The notes under the pieces are model-generated. The model made no database searches, had not been told where the DNA came from, and was given only the letters and a program-made list of their open reading frames with translations. A stretch of 42,787 bases of DNA. Origin: a virus. The position numbers and the translations under genes are program-made. The DNA lies in the IMG/VR virus record IMGVR_UViG_3300037189_011503, positions 1-42,787 of that record, one strand, 5' to 3'. Shown piece after piece: positions 12,982 to 20,879 of this stretch (position 1 is the stretch's first letter; each line of letters starts with the position of its first letter).

Positions 12982-15707
12982 ATCGCGTCCATCTCCATCT
13001 GGCCCGGCACCTCTGACGGCGCTTCAAAGTGGCGCCATGGCAGCAGTGTGCCGCGCGCCTTCAGCCCGGGAGCAAAATGCGTCACGTTCAAGCGCTGCGC
13101 TCCGTCGATCTCGCGCAATGGCCGGGACCAGTCCGCCTCCCATTGCGTGCCGCGCAATATCTCGCGCCCGAACCGCGCGCCCGTGGCGGCGATGGCTACC
13201 CCCTCCGGCGTGACCTTGATCCCAAGCGGCGCAAGTTGGCGCTTGGCATCGCTCGGCTCGATGACGTGGGTGTCCTGCATGCCCCGCGCGCTCTGGATGA
13301 GCTCTGCCACGGTGGCCTGCTTGTTGGCCCCGCCGCTCGTCACCATGAGGCGGGAGGTGAGGATGCGCTCGAGCAAGCGCTCGCGGTCTGGCCTGGCGGC
13401 GATGGCTGTGTGGTCGTGCCAATCGTACCGCCGCACGAATCCGACCGCCTCGTCGAAGGTGATCTTCCTCGTCGTGTGCAGGCTGACATAGCCCGCGATT
13501 AGCGTCCCGATCTGGTCTGCGGCGCGCCGGTCCTTGAGCTCCTGGGCGGCGGCGTCCACGCATGTCGCCACATTGGCGAGCAAGGCGTCGATGTTGGCCC
13601 AAGTGCGCAGGAATAGCGCGCTGGCGAAGGTCGGCGTGAACCACGCCCGGATGTCGGCCATCAGCGCCTTGAATGCCTCCTCCGCCTTCTCGTCCACCCG
13701 CTTCCTGAGCACGAGCTTGGTGATCCGTGTCTCATCCGCATGCTGCTTGATGCTGTGCTCGATCGAGGAAAAGCAAAACGCAGACCGCACGGTAAAACTC
13801 ATGGCCTCGCCGCTGGCTGTGCCCTTGCTTACGGTGGACCCGCTCGAGGCAAGCCGGGCCAGATCCAGGATGCCGGTGATCCGCATCTGGGCGCGCTCGC
13901 TCTCTGCCTCAGCTTCGTCCAGCACGATCGGCATGGCGTCGGCGCCAAGCGTTTGCCGGATGCCGGCCTCGGTGGTCGAGCCCTCAAAGCGCTGCGCAAA
14001 GACCCCAATCAAGCGCCACACCACGTCCAGCAGCACGGTCGTCTTGCCGGACCCCGCCCCGCCCGAGATCCAGATATGCGGCCGCCAATGCAAGGCGCCG
14101 CACACCGGGGCGATGGCGATCCATCCCGCCAAGGCGACGGCGGAGAGGGGGTTTTCCCAATTTAGCCTGGCGCAGAGGTCCGCGACCCGCTTAGCTTCCG
14201 TCGCGCCGGCGGGCTCAACGTCGAGGTTCACATTCCTCATCGGTCGCGTGGCTGGGTAGATGTAGGTCTGGCTCGCCTCATAAAGGTCAATTTGGCGCTG
14301 CCGAGAAAGCGCGAATTGCCCAAGGTGGAACACGGGCTCGCTGCCATCGGTCCAAGCGCCGCGCCCGCGCAGCCGGTCGGGGTGATAAGTCCCGGCCCTG
14401 TGCGCTGAGTTCATGAGGGCATTCGCCGCGGCAAGCTCGCCATTGCGGCCGCTCCCAAATTCGCGCTCCCAATAATCAAGGGGCGCAAGCTGGATGAGGT
14501 TCTTCCAGGTGTGGCTTGAGGCGGACAAGGCCACAAGCTGCCTCGTGCCCCGCGGCATGTAGTAGTAATACCCACCATCAAACCCGAGCACCTGATAGTA
14601 GGCGTCGAGGTCGCGCGGCTTGGTGGGCTCCCCCTCGATCGGTGGTGGTGGCGGTGGCGCGTCGTCTTGCGGCTCCGGCTGCTCCGGCTCTGGTGGCTCT
14701 GGCGGCGGCGGCTCAGGCGGTGGTGGCGCGTCGGGCTGGTAGGGCAGGGCATTTGCCCGCAACCACGCCACGGCGTCAGACACGCCCCAGCCCTCGGCTT
14801 CAGCGTCGGCGGCGTCCCAGCCCTTCGCGCGGGTCTCCTCCGGCTCGGCGATCTTGATCACGCAGCCAAGCGCGGCAAGGCGCCCGGCGATGTCGCGGGC
14901 GGCGTTCATGCCCGGTTTGTCGGCGTCTGGCCAGATCACAACGCTCCGCCCGGCCAAAGGCGTCCAGTCCACATGCTTCACGCCTTGGGTGCCGCCCGGC
15001 CATGAGCAGACCGAAAGCGGCGGCAAGAGGCGCGCGGCTGCATCGGCGGCCTTCTCGCCCTCGACGATGATGATCTGCCCGGTGGCGATCGGCGCGCGGG
15101 GCCAATACAAGGGCCGTGGCGCTGGGAATGGCACGGTCGCCCATGCCTCGCTGCCATCCGCCAAGCGCACATAGCGCACGGTCGGTGTGACCTTCTTCCC
15201 ATCATCGAACTCGACCCGCATCACATAGCCGATCAATTCGCCGGCAAGATCCCGATACGGAAACACCATGCTCGGCCGCATGCGCCAAATGCGCTCCTTG
15301 CGTGGGTTCCAGACCTCGATCTCGGCCCCCGGCTGAAACATCTCATGGCTGTCTGGCATCTCCGCCGGCTCGATCCCGGCGTAGGGGTCGAATTGCTCGA
15401 CCGCGGCGCGCTCAGGGTCGCGCCTGGTGGGCTTCCATTCATCCGCCCCGGTCAGCGTGCGCGCGGCTTGGCCGATCGAGACCCCGTCAATGCGGGCGAT
15501 GAAGTCCACCACGTCGCCATGCTCGCCGCACCCGTAGCAGTGGTAGAACCCCTTTGCGTCGGAGACCGTGAGGCTGGGGCTCTTTTCGTTGTGGAACGGG
15601 CAGAGGCCCTTAAACTCGCCCTTGCCGGCCTTCTCGAGCCGGACCCGGCGGCCGACGACGGCGGAGATCTGGTGCTCGCGAGCAAGCGCCTCGAAGTCGA
15701 TCTTCAT
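12978..15707 (-). CDS. Primase-helicase fusion (CHC2 zinc finger, TOPRIM, DUF927-like ATPase)
   Basis: A 909-residue replication protein. The N-terminal zinc finger has Cys36, His39, Cys57 and Cys60 (CPFH, then CYGC), as in DnaG. TOPRIM follows at ~215-300 (IIIVEGEKAADA, then VVIWPDADKPG). A long Pro/Glu linker spans ~325-365. The ATPase has Walker A GGAGSGKTT near residue 550 and IVLDEAEAES as the Walker B region, close to the DUF927 superfamily 3-like helicases. It should make RNA primers and unwind the fork. The start overlaps the upstream regulator's stop (ATGA). The 3' end overlaps the end of the convergent repressor gene by 4 bp. Confidence 0.9.
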   Translation of the reverse strand: MKIDFEALAREHQISAVVGRRVRLEKAGKGEFKGLCPFHNEKSPSLTVSDAKGFYHCYGCGEHGDVVDFIARIDGVSIGQAARTLTGADEWKPTRRDPERAAVEQFDPYAGIEPAEMPDSHEMFQPGAEIEVWNPRKERIWRMRPSMVFPYRDLAGELIGYVMRVEFDDGKKVTPTVRYVRLADGSEAWATVPFPAPRPLYWPRAPIATGQIIIVEGEKAADAAARLLPPLSVCSWPGGTQGVKHVDWTPLAGRSVVIWPDADKPGMNAARDIAGRLAALGCVIKIAEPEETRAKGWDAADAEAEGWGVSDAVAWLRANALPYQPDAPPPPEPPPPEPPEPEQPEPQDDAPPPPPPIEGEPTKPRDLDAYYQVLGFDGGYYYYMPRGTRQLVALSASSHTWKNLIQLAPLDYWEREFGSGRNGELAAANALMNSAHRAGTYHPDRLRGRGAWTDGSEPVFHLGQFALSRQRQIDLYEASQTYIYPATRPMRNVNLDVEPAGATEAKRVADLCARLNWENPLSAVALAGWIAIAPVCGALHWRPHIWISGGAGSGKTTVLLDVVWRLIGVFAQRFEGSTTEAGIRQTLGADAMPIVLDEAEAESERAQMRITGILDLARLASSGSTVSKGTASGEAMSFTVRSAFCFSSIEHSIKQHADETRITKLVLRKRVDEKAEEAFKALMADIRAWFTPTFASALFLRTWANIDALLANVATCVDAAAQELKDRRAADQIGTLIAGYVSLHTTRKITFDEAVGFVRRYDWHDHTAIAARPDRERLLERILTSRLMVTSGGANKQATVAELIQSARGMQDTHVIEPSDAKRQLAPLGIKVTPEGVAIAATGARFGREILRGTQWEADWSRPLREIDGAQRLNVTHFAPGLKARGTLLPWRHFEAPSEVPGQMEMDAI

Positions 15708-16117
15708 GCTGCCTGCACCGTTTGCGCCTGGATGTCGGCCTTAGCCGCCTTCATGGCGTACCAGACCAGCTTCGACGCCCCGATGCGCTCGTAGCGGCAC
15801 CATGACTCTTGGGATATTCCCAAGACCCGCGCCACGACCCCTTGTGTCGCGCCGGTCGCAATGCGCCAGGCTGTGACCTCGTAGCCTTTCTTAAACGAGG
15901 CCCTGTGCCCAATCGGTCGGCCGCTTGCCTTCAATTTCTCACGGGGCTTCAGGCTCTGAAGAGCCATGAGGTTGCCGGTTTTGACGCGACCGCGCTCCCA
16001 ATTACAAACGGTCCCAGCGGTCACGCCTAGCGCAATAGCCACGTCGCGCTGGGATAGGTTGCGCTCGACCCGGGCCGCGCGAAAGGCAGCGCCGGGGAGG
16101 GTCGTGGGGGTGGTCAT
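15704..16117 (-). CDS. Two-HTH transcription regulator
   Basis: A 137-residue protein with two XRE-like helix-turn-helix units: RNLSQRDVAIALGVTAGTVC (~19-38) and TQGVVARVLGISQESWCRYE (~91-110). A basic segment lies between them (KPREKLKASGRPIGHRASFK). Two units in one chain suggest binding to two half-sites or to a long site. It sits directly upstream of the primase-helicase and overlaps it, so it may control replication genes. A palindrome TTGGGATATTCCCAA (15809-15823) lies inside the coding part for the second recognition helix. Confidence 0.72.
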   Translation of the reverse strand: MTTPTTLPGAAFRAARVERNLSQRDVAIALGVTAGTVCNWERGRVKTGNLMALQSLKPREKLKASGRPIGHRASFKKGYEVTAWRIATGATQGVVARVLGISQESWCRYERIGASKLVWYAMKAAKADIQAQTVQAA

Positions 16118-16554
16118 TTGCCGCCCCCTTCCGCGCGCTCCAGAGCGTCGATGACGGATTCCATCATGTCTTGGGCCCCCTTCAAGTTGCAGTACGTACC
16201 GCCTTGCAGGTGCGCGCTCCGCTTGGTCAGGCGCAGGCGCATCAGGCGCTCCGTGACCTTCAGCAGGCGGCCAATGATGACCACGCCATGCGCGGTCTGG
16301 TTGCGCTCCATGATGTGCGGGAAGGCATGAGCAAGCGCCGCGATGGGCGCCGCAAGCCCGGCGATATCAATCTGGTTCGCATCGGTGACCCTAGTGTCGT
16401 CCTCCCATACCCGGAAGGCGTCATAAAGCGACTCGGTGGCCTGGTGGATCGAGGTGTTGGCCTCCTCCAGCGCAGCCTCGGCTTCGTCGCGGTCGTGGTG
16501 CTCGTATTCAGGGCTGCGCGGGTCGGTCGTGTTCAGGTTGTCAGGGTAGGGCAT
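16114..16554 (-). CDS. Hypothetical early protein
   Basis: A 146-residue soluble, helix-rich protein I do not recognise. The N-terminal ~40 residues are acidic with a helical stretch (RDEAEAALEEANTSIHQATE). The C-terminal half is more basic (RLLKVTERLMRLRLTKRSAH). ATG 16554 overlaps the upstream stop (TAATG) and its own stop overlaps the next gene (ATGA). A longer in-frame extension upstream is out of frame with the real upstream gene and is not coding. Its place in the replication operon is the only clue. Confidence 0.65.
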   Translation of the reverse strand: MPYPDNLNTTDPRSPEYEHHDRDEAEAALEEANTSIHQATESLYDAFRVWEDDTRVTDANQIDIAGLAAPIAALAHAFPHIMERNQTAHGVVIIGRLLKVTERLMRLRLTKRSAHLQGGTYCNLKGAQDMMESVIDALERAEGGGK

Positions 16555-16931
16555 TACGCGATCTCCATGGCTAAGGAAGCGGCGGCAATGCCCTCGTTGA
16601 TCACAAAGCCAGTCAGGTAGGGCATTCCGGCAGGGATTCCCGTGTCGCGGCTGGTGCGCTGCGTGATGCGCCAGCCCATCCATTCGGCGGTGGTCTTGGC
16701 GATGGCATCCGCCAGGCTTGCGCCGTAATGCATCTGGCTGTTCACCCCATCGGCAAAGTGGCGCCCGTAGCGGCTGTCCAGAAAAGCGCGGACCGAGTCG
16801 GGATCTGCGCTGGTCGCGTCGTGGATCGCAGTGAAGGCGATCGGCCAGCCTTGCTGCGCGTGCTGGTCCATGGTGCCCCAAAAACCCCAGTCTTGGTTTT
16901 CGGTGGCGCGGATCGTGGTTGTGTCAGTCAT
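16554..16931 (-). CDS. Hypothetical early protein
   Basis: A 125-residue protein of unknown function. It is rich in aromatic and polar residues at the start (QDWGFWGTMDQHAQQGWPI) and has a helical middle (LADAIAKTTAEWMGWRI). It lacks Cys clusters, signal peptide and membrane helices. AAGGAG lies 7 bp before ATG 16931. The 11-bp gap to the upstream gene and one-base overlap with the downstream one place it in the replication operon. Confidence 0.68.
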   Translation of the reverse strand: MTDTTTIRATENQDWGFWGTMDQHAQQGWPIAFTAIHDATSADPDSVRAFLDSRYGRHFADGVNSQMHYGASLADAIAKTTAEWMGWRITQRTSRDTGIPAGMPYLTGFVINEGIAAASLAMEIA

Positions 16932-16942
16932 GGCGCGGCTCC

Positions 16943-17155
16943 TTATACTGCAGCTTGAGGCAAGCGAAGCTTGAAAAGCTCCAGCGCCTCAGTGATCAAA
17001 AATTCGCTTACGCCCGAAGCGGCATAGAATGAATCTGCGAAAGTCTTGGCGCAGGCGAGCGCTTCTGGGTTGCGAAGGCCTAGCGTCAAAGAATGCCCGA
17101 CCATAATCGCCATCAATTCGTCCAGGGTTTTAGCGTTGATCACATATTGGCTCAT
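16943..17155 (-). CDS. Hypothetical first gene of the replication operon
   Basis: A 70-residue, mostly helical protein without a family I recognise (KTLDELMAIMVGHSLTLG, then FLITEALELFKLRL). GGAGGAG lies 8 bp upstream of ATG 17155, a very strong ribosome site. It is the first gene after the promoter at 17186-17220, so it should be expressed early and well. It may be an anti-host or regulatory protein, but nothing in the sequence proves this. Confidence 0.68.
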   Translation of the reverse strand: MSQYVINAKTLDELMAIMVGHSLTLGLRNPEALACAKTFADSFYAASGVSEFLITEALELFKLRLPQAAV

Positions 17156-17185
17156 CTGTTTGGCTCCTCCGGCTTGATTGCCGTT

Positions 17186-17220
17186 GTTGGGTTTATAGCA
17201 ACGCCCATCCCGGCAGTCAA
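17186..17220 (-). promoter_or_regulatory. Leftward promoter with repressor-type dyad over the -10, before the replication genes
   Basis: On the minus strand: -35 TTGACT (17220-17215), 17-bp spacer, -10 TATAAA (17197-17192). The dyad GTTGGGTTTATAGCAAC (17186-17202) covers the -10. The sequence is a close copy of the promoter at 8962-8997 (shared TAGCAACGC and TCAAGGG), with an AT-rich stretch upstream of the -35. Confidence 0.8.
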
Positions 17221-17534
17221 GGGTTATTTTATAAATATCTTCACCGCGCCAAGCCAGCAGGAAGGTAACGGGGTTAGGCGAATGTTACGAGATTACCTAA
17301 TAAAATCAAACGGTTAGCAAAAAAAGCGACGGTTACGCTCCGGATTTGAAGATATATATAGAGATAGGGGTAGGTATAGACATATATATATAATAATAAT
17401 AATAATCTATATATGTTTGTTGTTGTTGTTACCCTCCCCCTATTCCCTTGATCTGAAAAGAAAATATCGAGGTTACGCGAGGTGTCACTTCGTACCCTAT
17501 TGCAGGGGTGGCGGGGAATTGCTATTTGCGCAAT
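17221..17534. other. AT-rich intergenic region, candidate replication origin
   Basis: With 17156-17220 this makes the only gene-free stretch over 300 bp. It holds TA-rich runs, a TAA microsatellite (17391-17406), a GTT microsatellite (17415-17431), and imperfect inverted G/C-rich arms (17364-17376 with 17430-17443) around the AT-rich core. GTTACG occurs at 17284, 17332 and 17472, two of them as GGTTACGC, which may be iterons. Such a set fits an origin with a DNA unwinding element. It lies between the leftward replication operon and the rightward packaging operon. I could not find a convincing rightward promoter. Confidence 0.45.
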
Positions 17535-18923
17535 ATGGCAACCAAAGAACCCAAGGCCAAGCGTGGCCGCCCGTTTGGTTTCATCGAGGAGATCGGTGGT
17601 GCTTTCCTCCCTAGCGCGCAACATTTGCCCAATTTCCCGCCCTACAAATTAGCCAGGGTTGCTGACCTAATTCCGTACGCCCGAAACTCCCGGACTCACT
17701 CCGAGGAGCAGGTGGCGCAGATCGCGGCGTCAATTCGGGAATTCGGCTTTACAAATCCCGTGCTGGTGGATGGCGAGCGTGGCGTCATTGCTGGCCATGG
17801 GCGGCTGCTGGCGGCGCGCAAGCTGGGGCTCGATGAAATCCCGGTGATTGAATTGGCGCACCTCACCGAGGCGCAGCGCCGGGCTTATGTGATCGCGGAC
17901 AATAAGCTGGCGCTCAATGCCGGGTGGGATCTGGACCTGCTCAAGGTTGAGCTCGGCGGCTTGCAGGCTGACGGGTTTGACCTGGGCCTGACCGGCTTTT
18001 CGGGCGATGAATTGGCCGGGCTGTTTGCGGATTCAACGGATGGCCTAACCGACCCGGACGAGGTGCCGGAGGTGCCTGTCGATCCGGTGAGCGTCCTGGG
18101 CGATGTGTGGTTGCTGGGTCGGCATCGGATTGTCTGCGGCGACTGCACTGATGCGCTGGTGGTCGACAAGGCGCTGGCCGGCGTGAAGCCGCACCTCATG
18201 GTGACCGATCCGCCGTATGGGGTGAAGTACGACCCAAAGTGGCGCCTGGAGGCTGGCGTGGGCTCGTCTGGGGCGGCCACCGGCAAGGTGCTGAACGACG
18301 ACCGGGCCGATTGGCGCGAGGCGTGGGCGCTGTTCCCGGGGGCCGTGGCGTATGTGTGGCACGCGGGTACGTTTGCCGGCGCTGTTGCGGAAAGCCTGGC
18401 CGCTTGCAAATTCAAGGTCCGCGCGCAGATCGTGTGGGTGAAAACCCGCCACGTCCTTTCGCGCGGCCATTACCATCACCAGCACGAGCCCTGCTTTTAC
18501 GGCGTGCGCGAGGGTCAAGATGAAAGTTGGCATTTTGTTCCTGAGCATGAGGTGGCCGTCTATTCGGTGAAGGATGGCAAAACCGGCGAATGGAACGGCG
18601 GGCGAAAGCAGTCGACGGTCTGGTTTATTGAGCACCTCAAATCCGGCACCGGCCACGGCACGCAGAAGCCGGTCGAGTGCATGAAGCGCCCAATCGAAAA
18701 CAACAGCAGCCCTGGTCAGGCGGTCTATGAGCCGTTTTCTGGCTCGGGCACGACTATCATCGCCGCGGAGATGACCGGGCGCTCCTGCCACGCGATCGAG
18801 CTAAACCCGGCCTATGTGGATGTGGCTGTGAAGCGGTGGCAGGATTTCACCGGGCAGCAGGCCACGCTTGAGGCTGATGGCCGGGCGTTTGACGTCATGG
18901 AGGTTTCCCGCAATGGCTCGTGA
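17535..18923 (+). CDS. ParB-like N-terminal domain fused to DNA methyltransferase
   Basis: A 462-residue fusion. Residues ~36-125 form a ParB/Sulfiredoxin-like domain (IPYARNSRTHSEEQVAQIAA, then VIAGHGRLLAARKLG). The C-terminal methyltransferase carries motif IV DPPYG (225-229) and motif I EPFSGSGTT (399-407), in the beta-class order, with D-P-P-Y pointing to N6-adenine. Such fusions are often next to phage terminases; the domain might read or mark DNA before packaging. The start is not certain: ATG 17535 gives a natural N-terminus but has a weak ribosome site. GTG 17508 and TTG 17526 (GGGGA 8 bp upstream) are alternatives. Confidence 0.85.
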   Translation: MATKEPKAKRGRPFGFIEEIGGAFLPSAQHLPNFPPYKLARVADLIPYARNSRTHSEEQVAQIAASIREFGFTNPVLVDGERGVIAGHGRLLAARKLGLDEIPVIELAHLTEAQRRAYVIADNKLALNAGWDLDLLKVELGGLQADGFDLGLTGFSGDELAGLFADSTDGLTDPDEVPEVPVDPVSVLGDVWLLGRHRIVCGDCTDALVVDKALAGVKPHLMVTDPPYGVKYDPKWRLEAGVGSSGAATGKVLNDDRADWREAWALFPGAVAYVWHAGTFAGAVAESLAACKFKVRAQIVWVKTRHVLSRGHYHHQHEPCFYGVREGQDESWHFVPEHEVAVYSVKDGKTGEWNGGRKQSTVWFIEHLKSGTGHGTQKPVECMKRPIENNSSPGQAVYEPFSGSGTTIIAAEMTGRSCHAIELNPAYVDVAVKRWQDFTGQQATLEADGRAFDVMEVSRNGS

Positions 18924-19266
18924 GCTATTCGCCCCGACCGACGAGCAGCGCGGCATCGTGAAGGCGTTTGCAGCCTATGGCGTCCAGCAGGACGAGATTG
19001 CCAAGTATCTTGATATCGATCCTAAAACGCTGCGGAAGCATTTTCGGCGCGAGCTCGATGTGGGCAGCATCGAGGCCACGACCAAGGTGGCGCAAAGCCT
19101 TTTCAAGGCGGCCACCGGCGGAAATATCAGCGCGGCCATTTTCTGGATGAAGGCGCGCGGTGGATGGCGCGAAAAACAGGAAATTGATGTAACTACTCAA
19201 GGCAGCCTGACCATCCAGGTCGTGACGGGCATTGACCGCAACCCGGGCGATGATGCCGACAAATGA
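18913..19266 (+). CDS. terS: Terminase small subunit
   Basis: A 117-residue protein with an N-terminal HTH (IVKAFAAYGVQQDEIAKYLD, then DPKTLRKHFRRELD) and a helical middle (KVAQSLFKAATGGNISAAIF). The final FWMKARGGWREKQEI is a common small-terminase pattern. It should recognise the packaging site on concatemeric DNA and stimulate the large subunit. ATG 18913 has GGAGG upstream, overlaps the methyltransferase end by 11 bp, and its stop overlaps the TerL start (ATGA). Confidence 0.82.
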   Translation: MARELFAPTDEQRGIVKAFAAYGVQQDEIAKYLDIDPKTLRKHFRRELDVGSIEATTKVAQSLFKAATGGNISAAIFWMKARGGWREKQEIDVTTQGSLTIQVVTGIDRNPGDDADK

Positions 19267-20573
19267 CCGGCCAGGTCATCGACACGGGCTACACTCCTCG
19301 CTGGTTCCAGCGCGAGATCCATTCTCGGCTGAAGCGGTTTTCTGTGCTGGTCCTTCACCGCCGCGCCGGGAAAACCGTGCTGGCGGTCAACCAATTGATT
19401 CACTCCGCCTTGACCGCCAAGCGGCCTGATGCGCGCTTTGGCTACATCGCGCCTTACCTGAAGCAGTCCAAGTCGATCGCGTGGGACTACCTCAAGGGCT
19501 ACACCAAAGCCGTTCCGGGCATGCGCTACAACGAATCCGAGCTTGCGGCGGATTTCCCCAATGGCGCGCGGGTGAGGTTGTTCGGCGCCGATAACCCCGA
19601 CGCCATGCGCGGCCTGTACTTCGACGGCGTGGTGCCGGACGAGGTGGCGGACATGCGGCCCGAGACCTGGGGCGAGGTCATCCGGCCGGCGCTGGCTGAC
19701 CGCAAGGGCTGGTGCCTGTTCATCGGCACGCCCAAGGGCATGAACCAGTTTTACGAGCTATTCCAGCAGGGGCAGACAGACCCGGCCTGGTACAGCGCGA
19801 TCTACCGGGCAGACGAGACCGGCGCGATCGATGCGGAGGAGCTTGAGCTCGCCCGGCGCGCGATGTCGGATGCGCAATTCCGACAAGAGTTCCTGTGTGA
19901 TTTCGCTGCGGCAACGGACAACACTCTGATCACGATCGACGTGGTGACGGCTGCGGCTGCGCGCGTGGTGCCGGTGCGAGACCTTGCCGGCCTGCCGCGC
20001 ATCCTTGGGGTGGACGTGGCGCGGTTTGGTGATGACCGCTCGGTGATCCAGAAGCGGCAGGGGTTTGCCGCGCATCCGCCCCAGGTAATCAAAGGGGCGG
20101 ACAATATGCACCTGGTCGGTCTAGTGGCGCAGGAGGCCGTGGCGTGGAAGGCGAACGCGATCTTCATCGACGCGGGCCGGGGCGAGGGCGTGATTGATCG
20201 GCTGCGCCAGCTTGGCTTCCAGGTGGTCGAGGTCAATTTCGGCGCGCGTGCCACGCATTCGCGGTTCGTGAACAAGCGGGCGGAGATGTGGTCGGACATG
20301 GCGGCCTGGCTTGCTGGTGGCGGCTCGATCCCGAACGAGCCCGAGCTCAAGACCGACCTCTGCGTCCCGACCTACAGCTACGACGCGGCCAATCGTTTCA
20401 AGCTCGAGAGCAAAGACGAGATCAAGGCGCGCGGGCTGCGCAGCCCTGACCTGGGCGATGCGCTGGCCCTGACCTTTGCCTTCCCGGTGGCCATGACCGA
20501 GGTCTATCTGCCGGGCGAGGCGGGCCAGAAACGCGGCGCGATGGCCGTGCATGACTACAATCCATTCGAGTAA
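19263..20573 (+). CDS. terL: Terminase large subunit
   Basis: A 436-residue packaging motor. The ATPase has Walker A HRRAGKT (32-38) and Walker B GVVPDE (122-127, catalytic Glu127). The RNase H-like nuclease domain has Asp251 (GVDVARFGDD), Asp303 (IFIDAGRGEG) and Asp396/Asp399 (SPDLGDALAL). All parts expected for DNA translocation and cutting at the portal are present, and its length is typical. It is followed by a promoter region at 20576-20624 and the portal operon. Confidence 0.94.
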   Translation: MTGQVIDTGYTPRWFQREIHSRLKRFSVLVLHRRAGKTVLAVNQLIHSALTAKRPDARFGYIAPYLKQSKSIAWDYLKGYTKAVPGMRYNESELAADFPNGARVRLFGADNPDAMRGLYFDGVVPDEVADMRPETWGEVIRPALADRKGWCLFIGTPKGMNQFYELFQQGQTDPAWYSAIYRADETGAIDAEELELARRAMSDAQFRQEFLCDFAAATDNTLITIDVVTAAAARVVPVRDLAGLPRILGVDVARFGDDRSVIQKRQGFAAHPPQVIKGADNMHLVGLVAQEAVAWKANAIFIDAGRGEGVIDRLRQLGFQVVEVNFGARATHSRFVNKRAEMWSDMAAWLAGGGSIPNEPELKTDLCVPTYSYDAANRFKLESKDEIKARGLRSPDLGDALALTFAFPVAMTEVYLPGEAGQKRGAMAVHDYNPFE

Positions 20574-20575
20574 TC

Positions 20576-20592
20576 GTTGGTAAAAATACAAC
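20576..20592. promoter_or_regulatory. Operator-like dyad O5 upstream of the portal operon
   Basis: Reads GTTGGTAAAAATACAAC, an exact match to GTTG-N9-CAAC, in the 78-bp gap after terL. It ends 3 bp before the -35 of the promoter at 20596-20624. At that position a bound protein might repress or activate. Confidence 0.5.
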
Positions 20593-20595
20593 GTA

Positions 20596-20624
20596 TTGCA
20601 GTATTCTCAATGATTTGCTATAGG
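20596..20624 (+). promoter_or_regulatory. Rightward promoter for portal and head-tail genes
   Basis: -35 TTGCAG (20596-20601), 17-bp spacer, -10 TATAGG (20619-20624), preceded by TTGC as in the two leftward promoters (TTGCTATA). It is 28 bp before the small gene at 20652. Overall it is a moderate sigma70-type match. Confidence 0.55.
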
Positions 20625-20651
20625 CTAGTCTTCCCCTTTGAGGGTGTTTGA

Positions 20652-20879
20652 ATGTGCCGAGTTTCTAAACCGCCGCCGCCACCTGCGCCCCCGCCTCCCT
20701 CGCCGGAGCCTCCGCGCGCCGTGGATGAGGCTGTGTCTCGTGCCCGGTCAGATGAGCGCCGGCGTACTCGCTCGGCTGCGGGCTACTCCAGCACGATCGC
20801 AAGCGGCATGGCGCCAGCCTCTGCCGAAACGGCGGACCAGACCCTGCTTGGCGGCGGTAACCGCCTGCTTGGCCAGTAA
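20652..20879 (+). CDS. Small proline-rich virion-associated protein
   Basis: A 75-residue protein that begins with a proline run (SKPPPPPAPPPPSPEPPR) and then has a basic stretch (RARSDERRRTRSAAGYSS). It ends in a LLGGGNRLLG tail. This layout (Cys near the start, poly-Pro, RR-x-R, GYSSTI, LLG) is common for a small gene beside the portal in podoviruses, with no firm function. GAGGG is 7 bp upstream. Its stop overlaps the portal start (TAATG). Confidence 0.68.
   Translation: MCRVSKPPPPPAPPPPSPEPPRAVDEAVSRARSDERRRTRSAAGYSSTIASGMAPASAETADQTLLGGGNRLLGQ

Noticed and set aside
15809-15823. Palindrome TTGGGATATTCCCAA as another operator
   Set aside because: Lies in coding sequence for the HTH recognition part (LGISQ) and lacks the TAATCCCAA core; likely coding coincidence, though noted.
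12978-17155. Phage-encoded single-subunit RNA polymerase, expected from the T7-like tail genes
   Set aside because: No polymerase-size gene with polymerase motifs exists; the large early gene is a primase-helicase.
17341-17445. CRISPR array or tRNA in the repeat-rich gap
   Set aside because: The repeats are simple TA, TAA and GTT runs without spacers, and no cloverleaf arms could be built.
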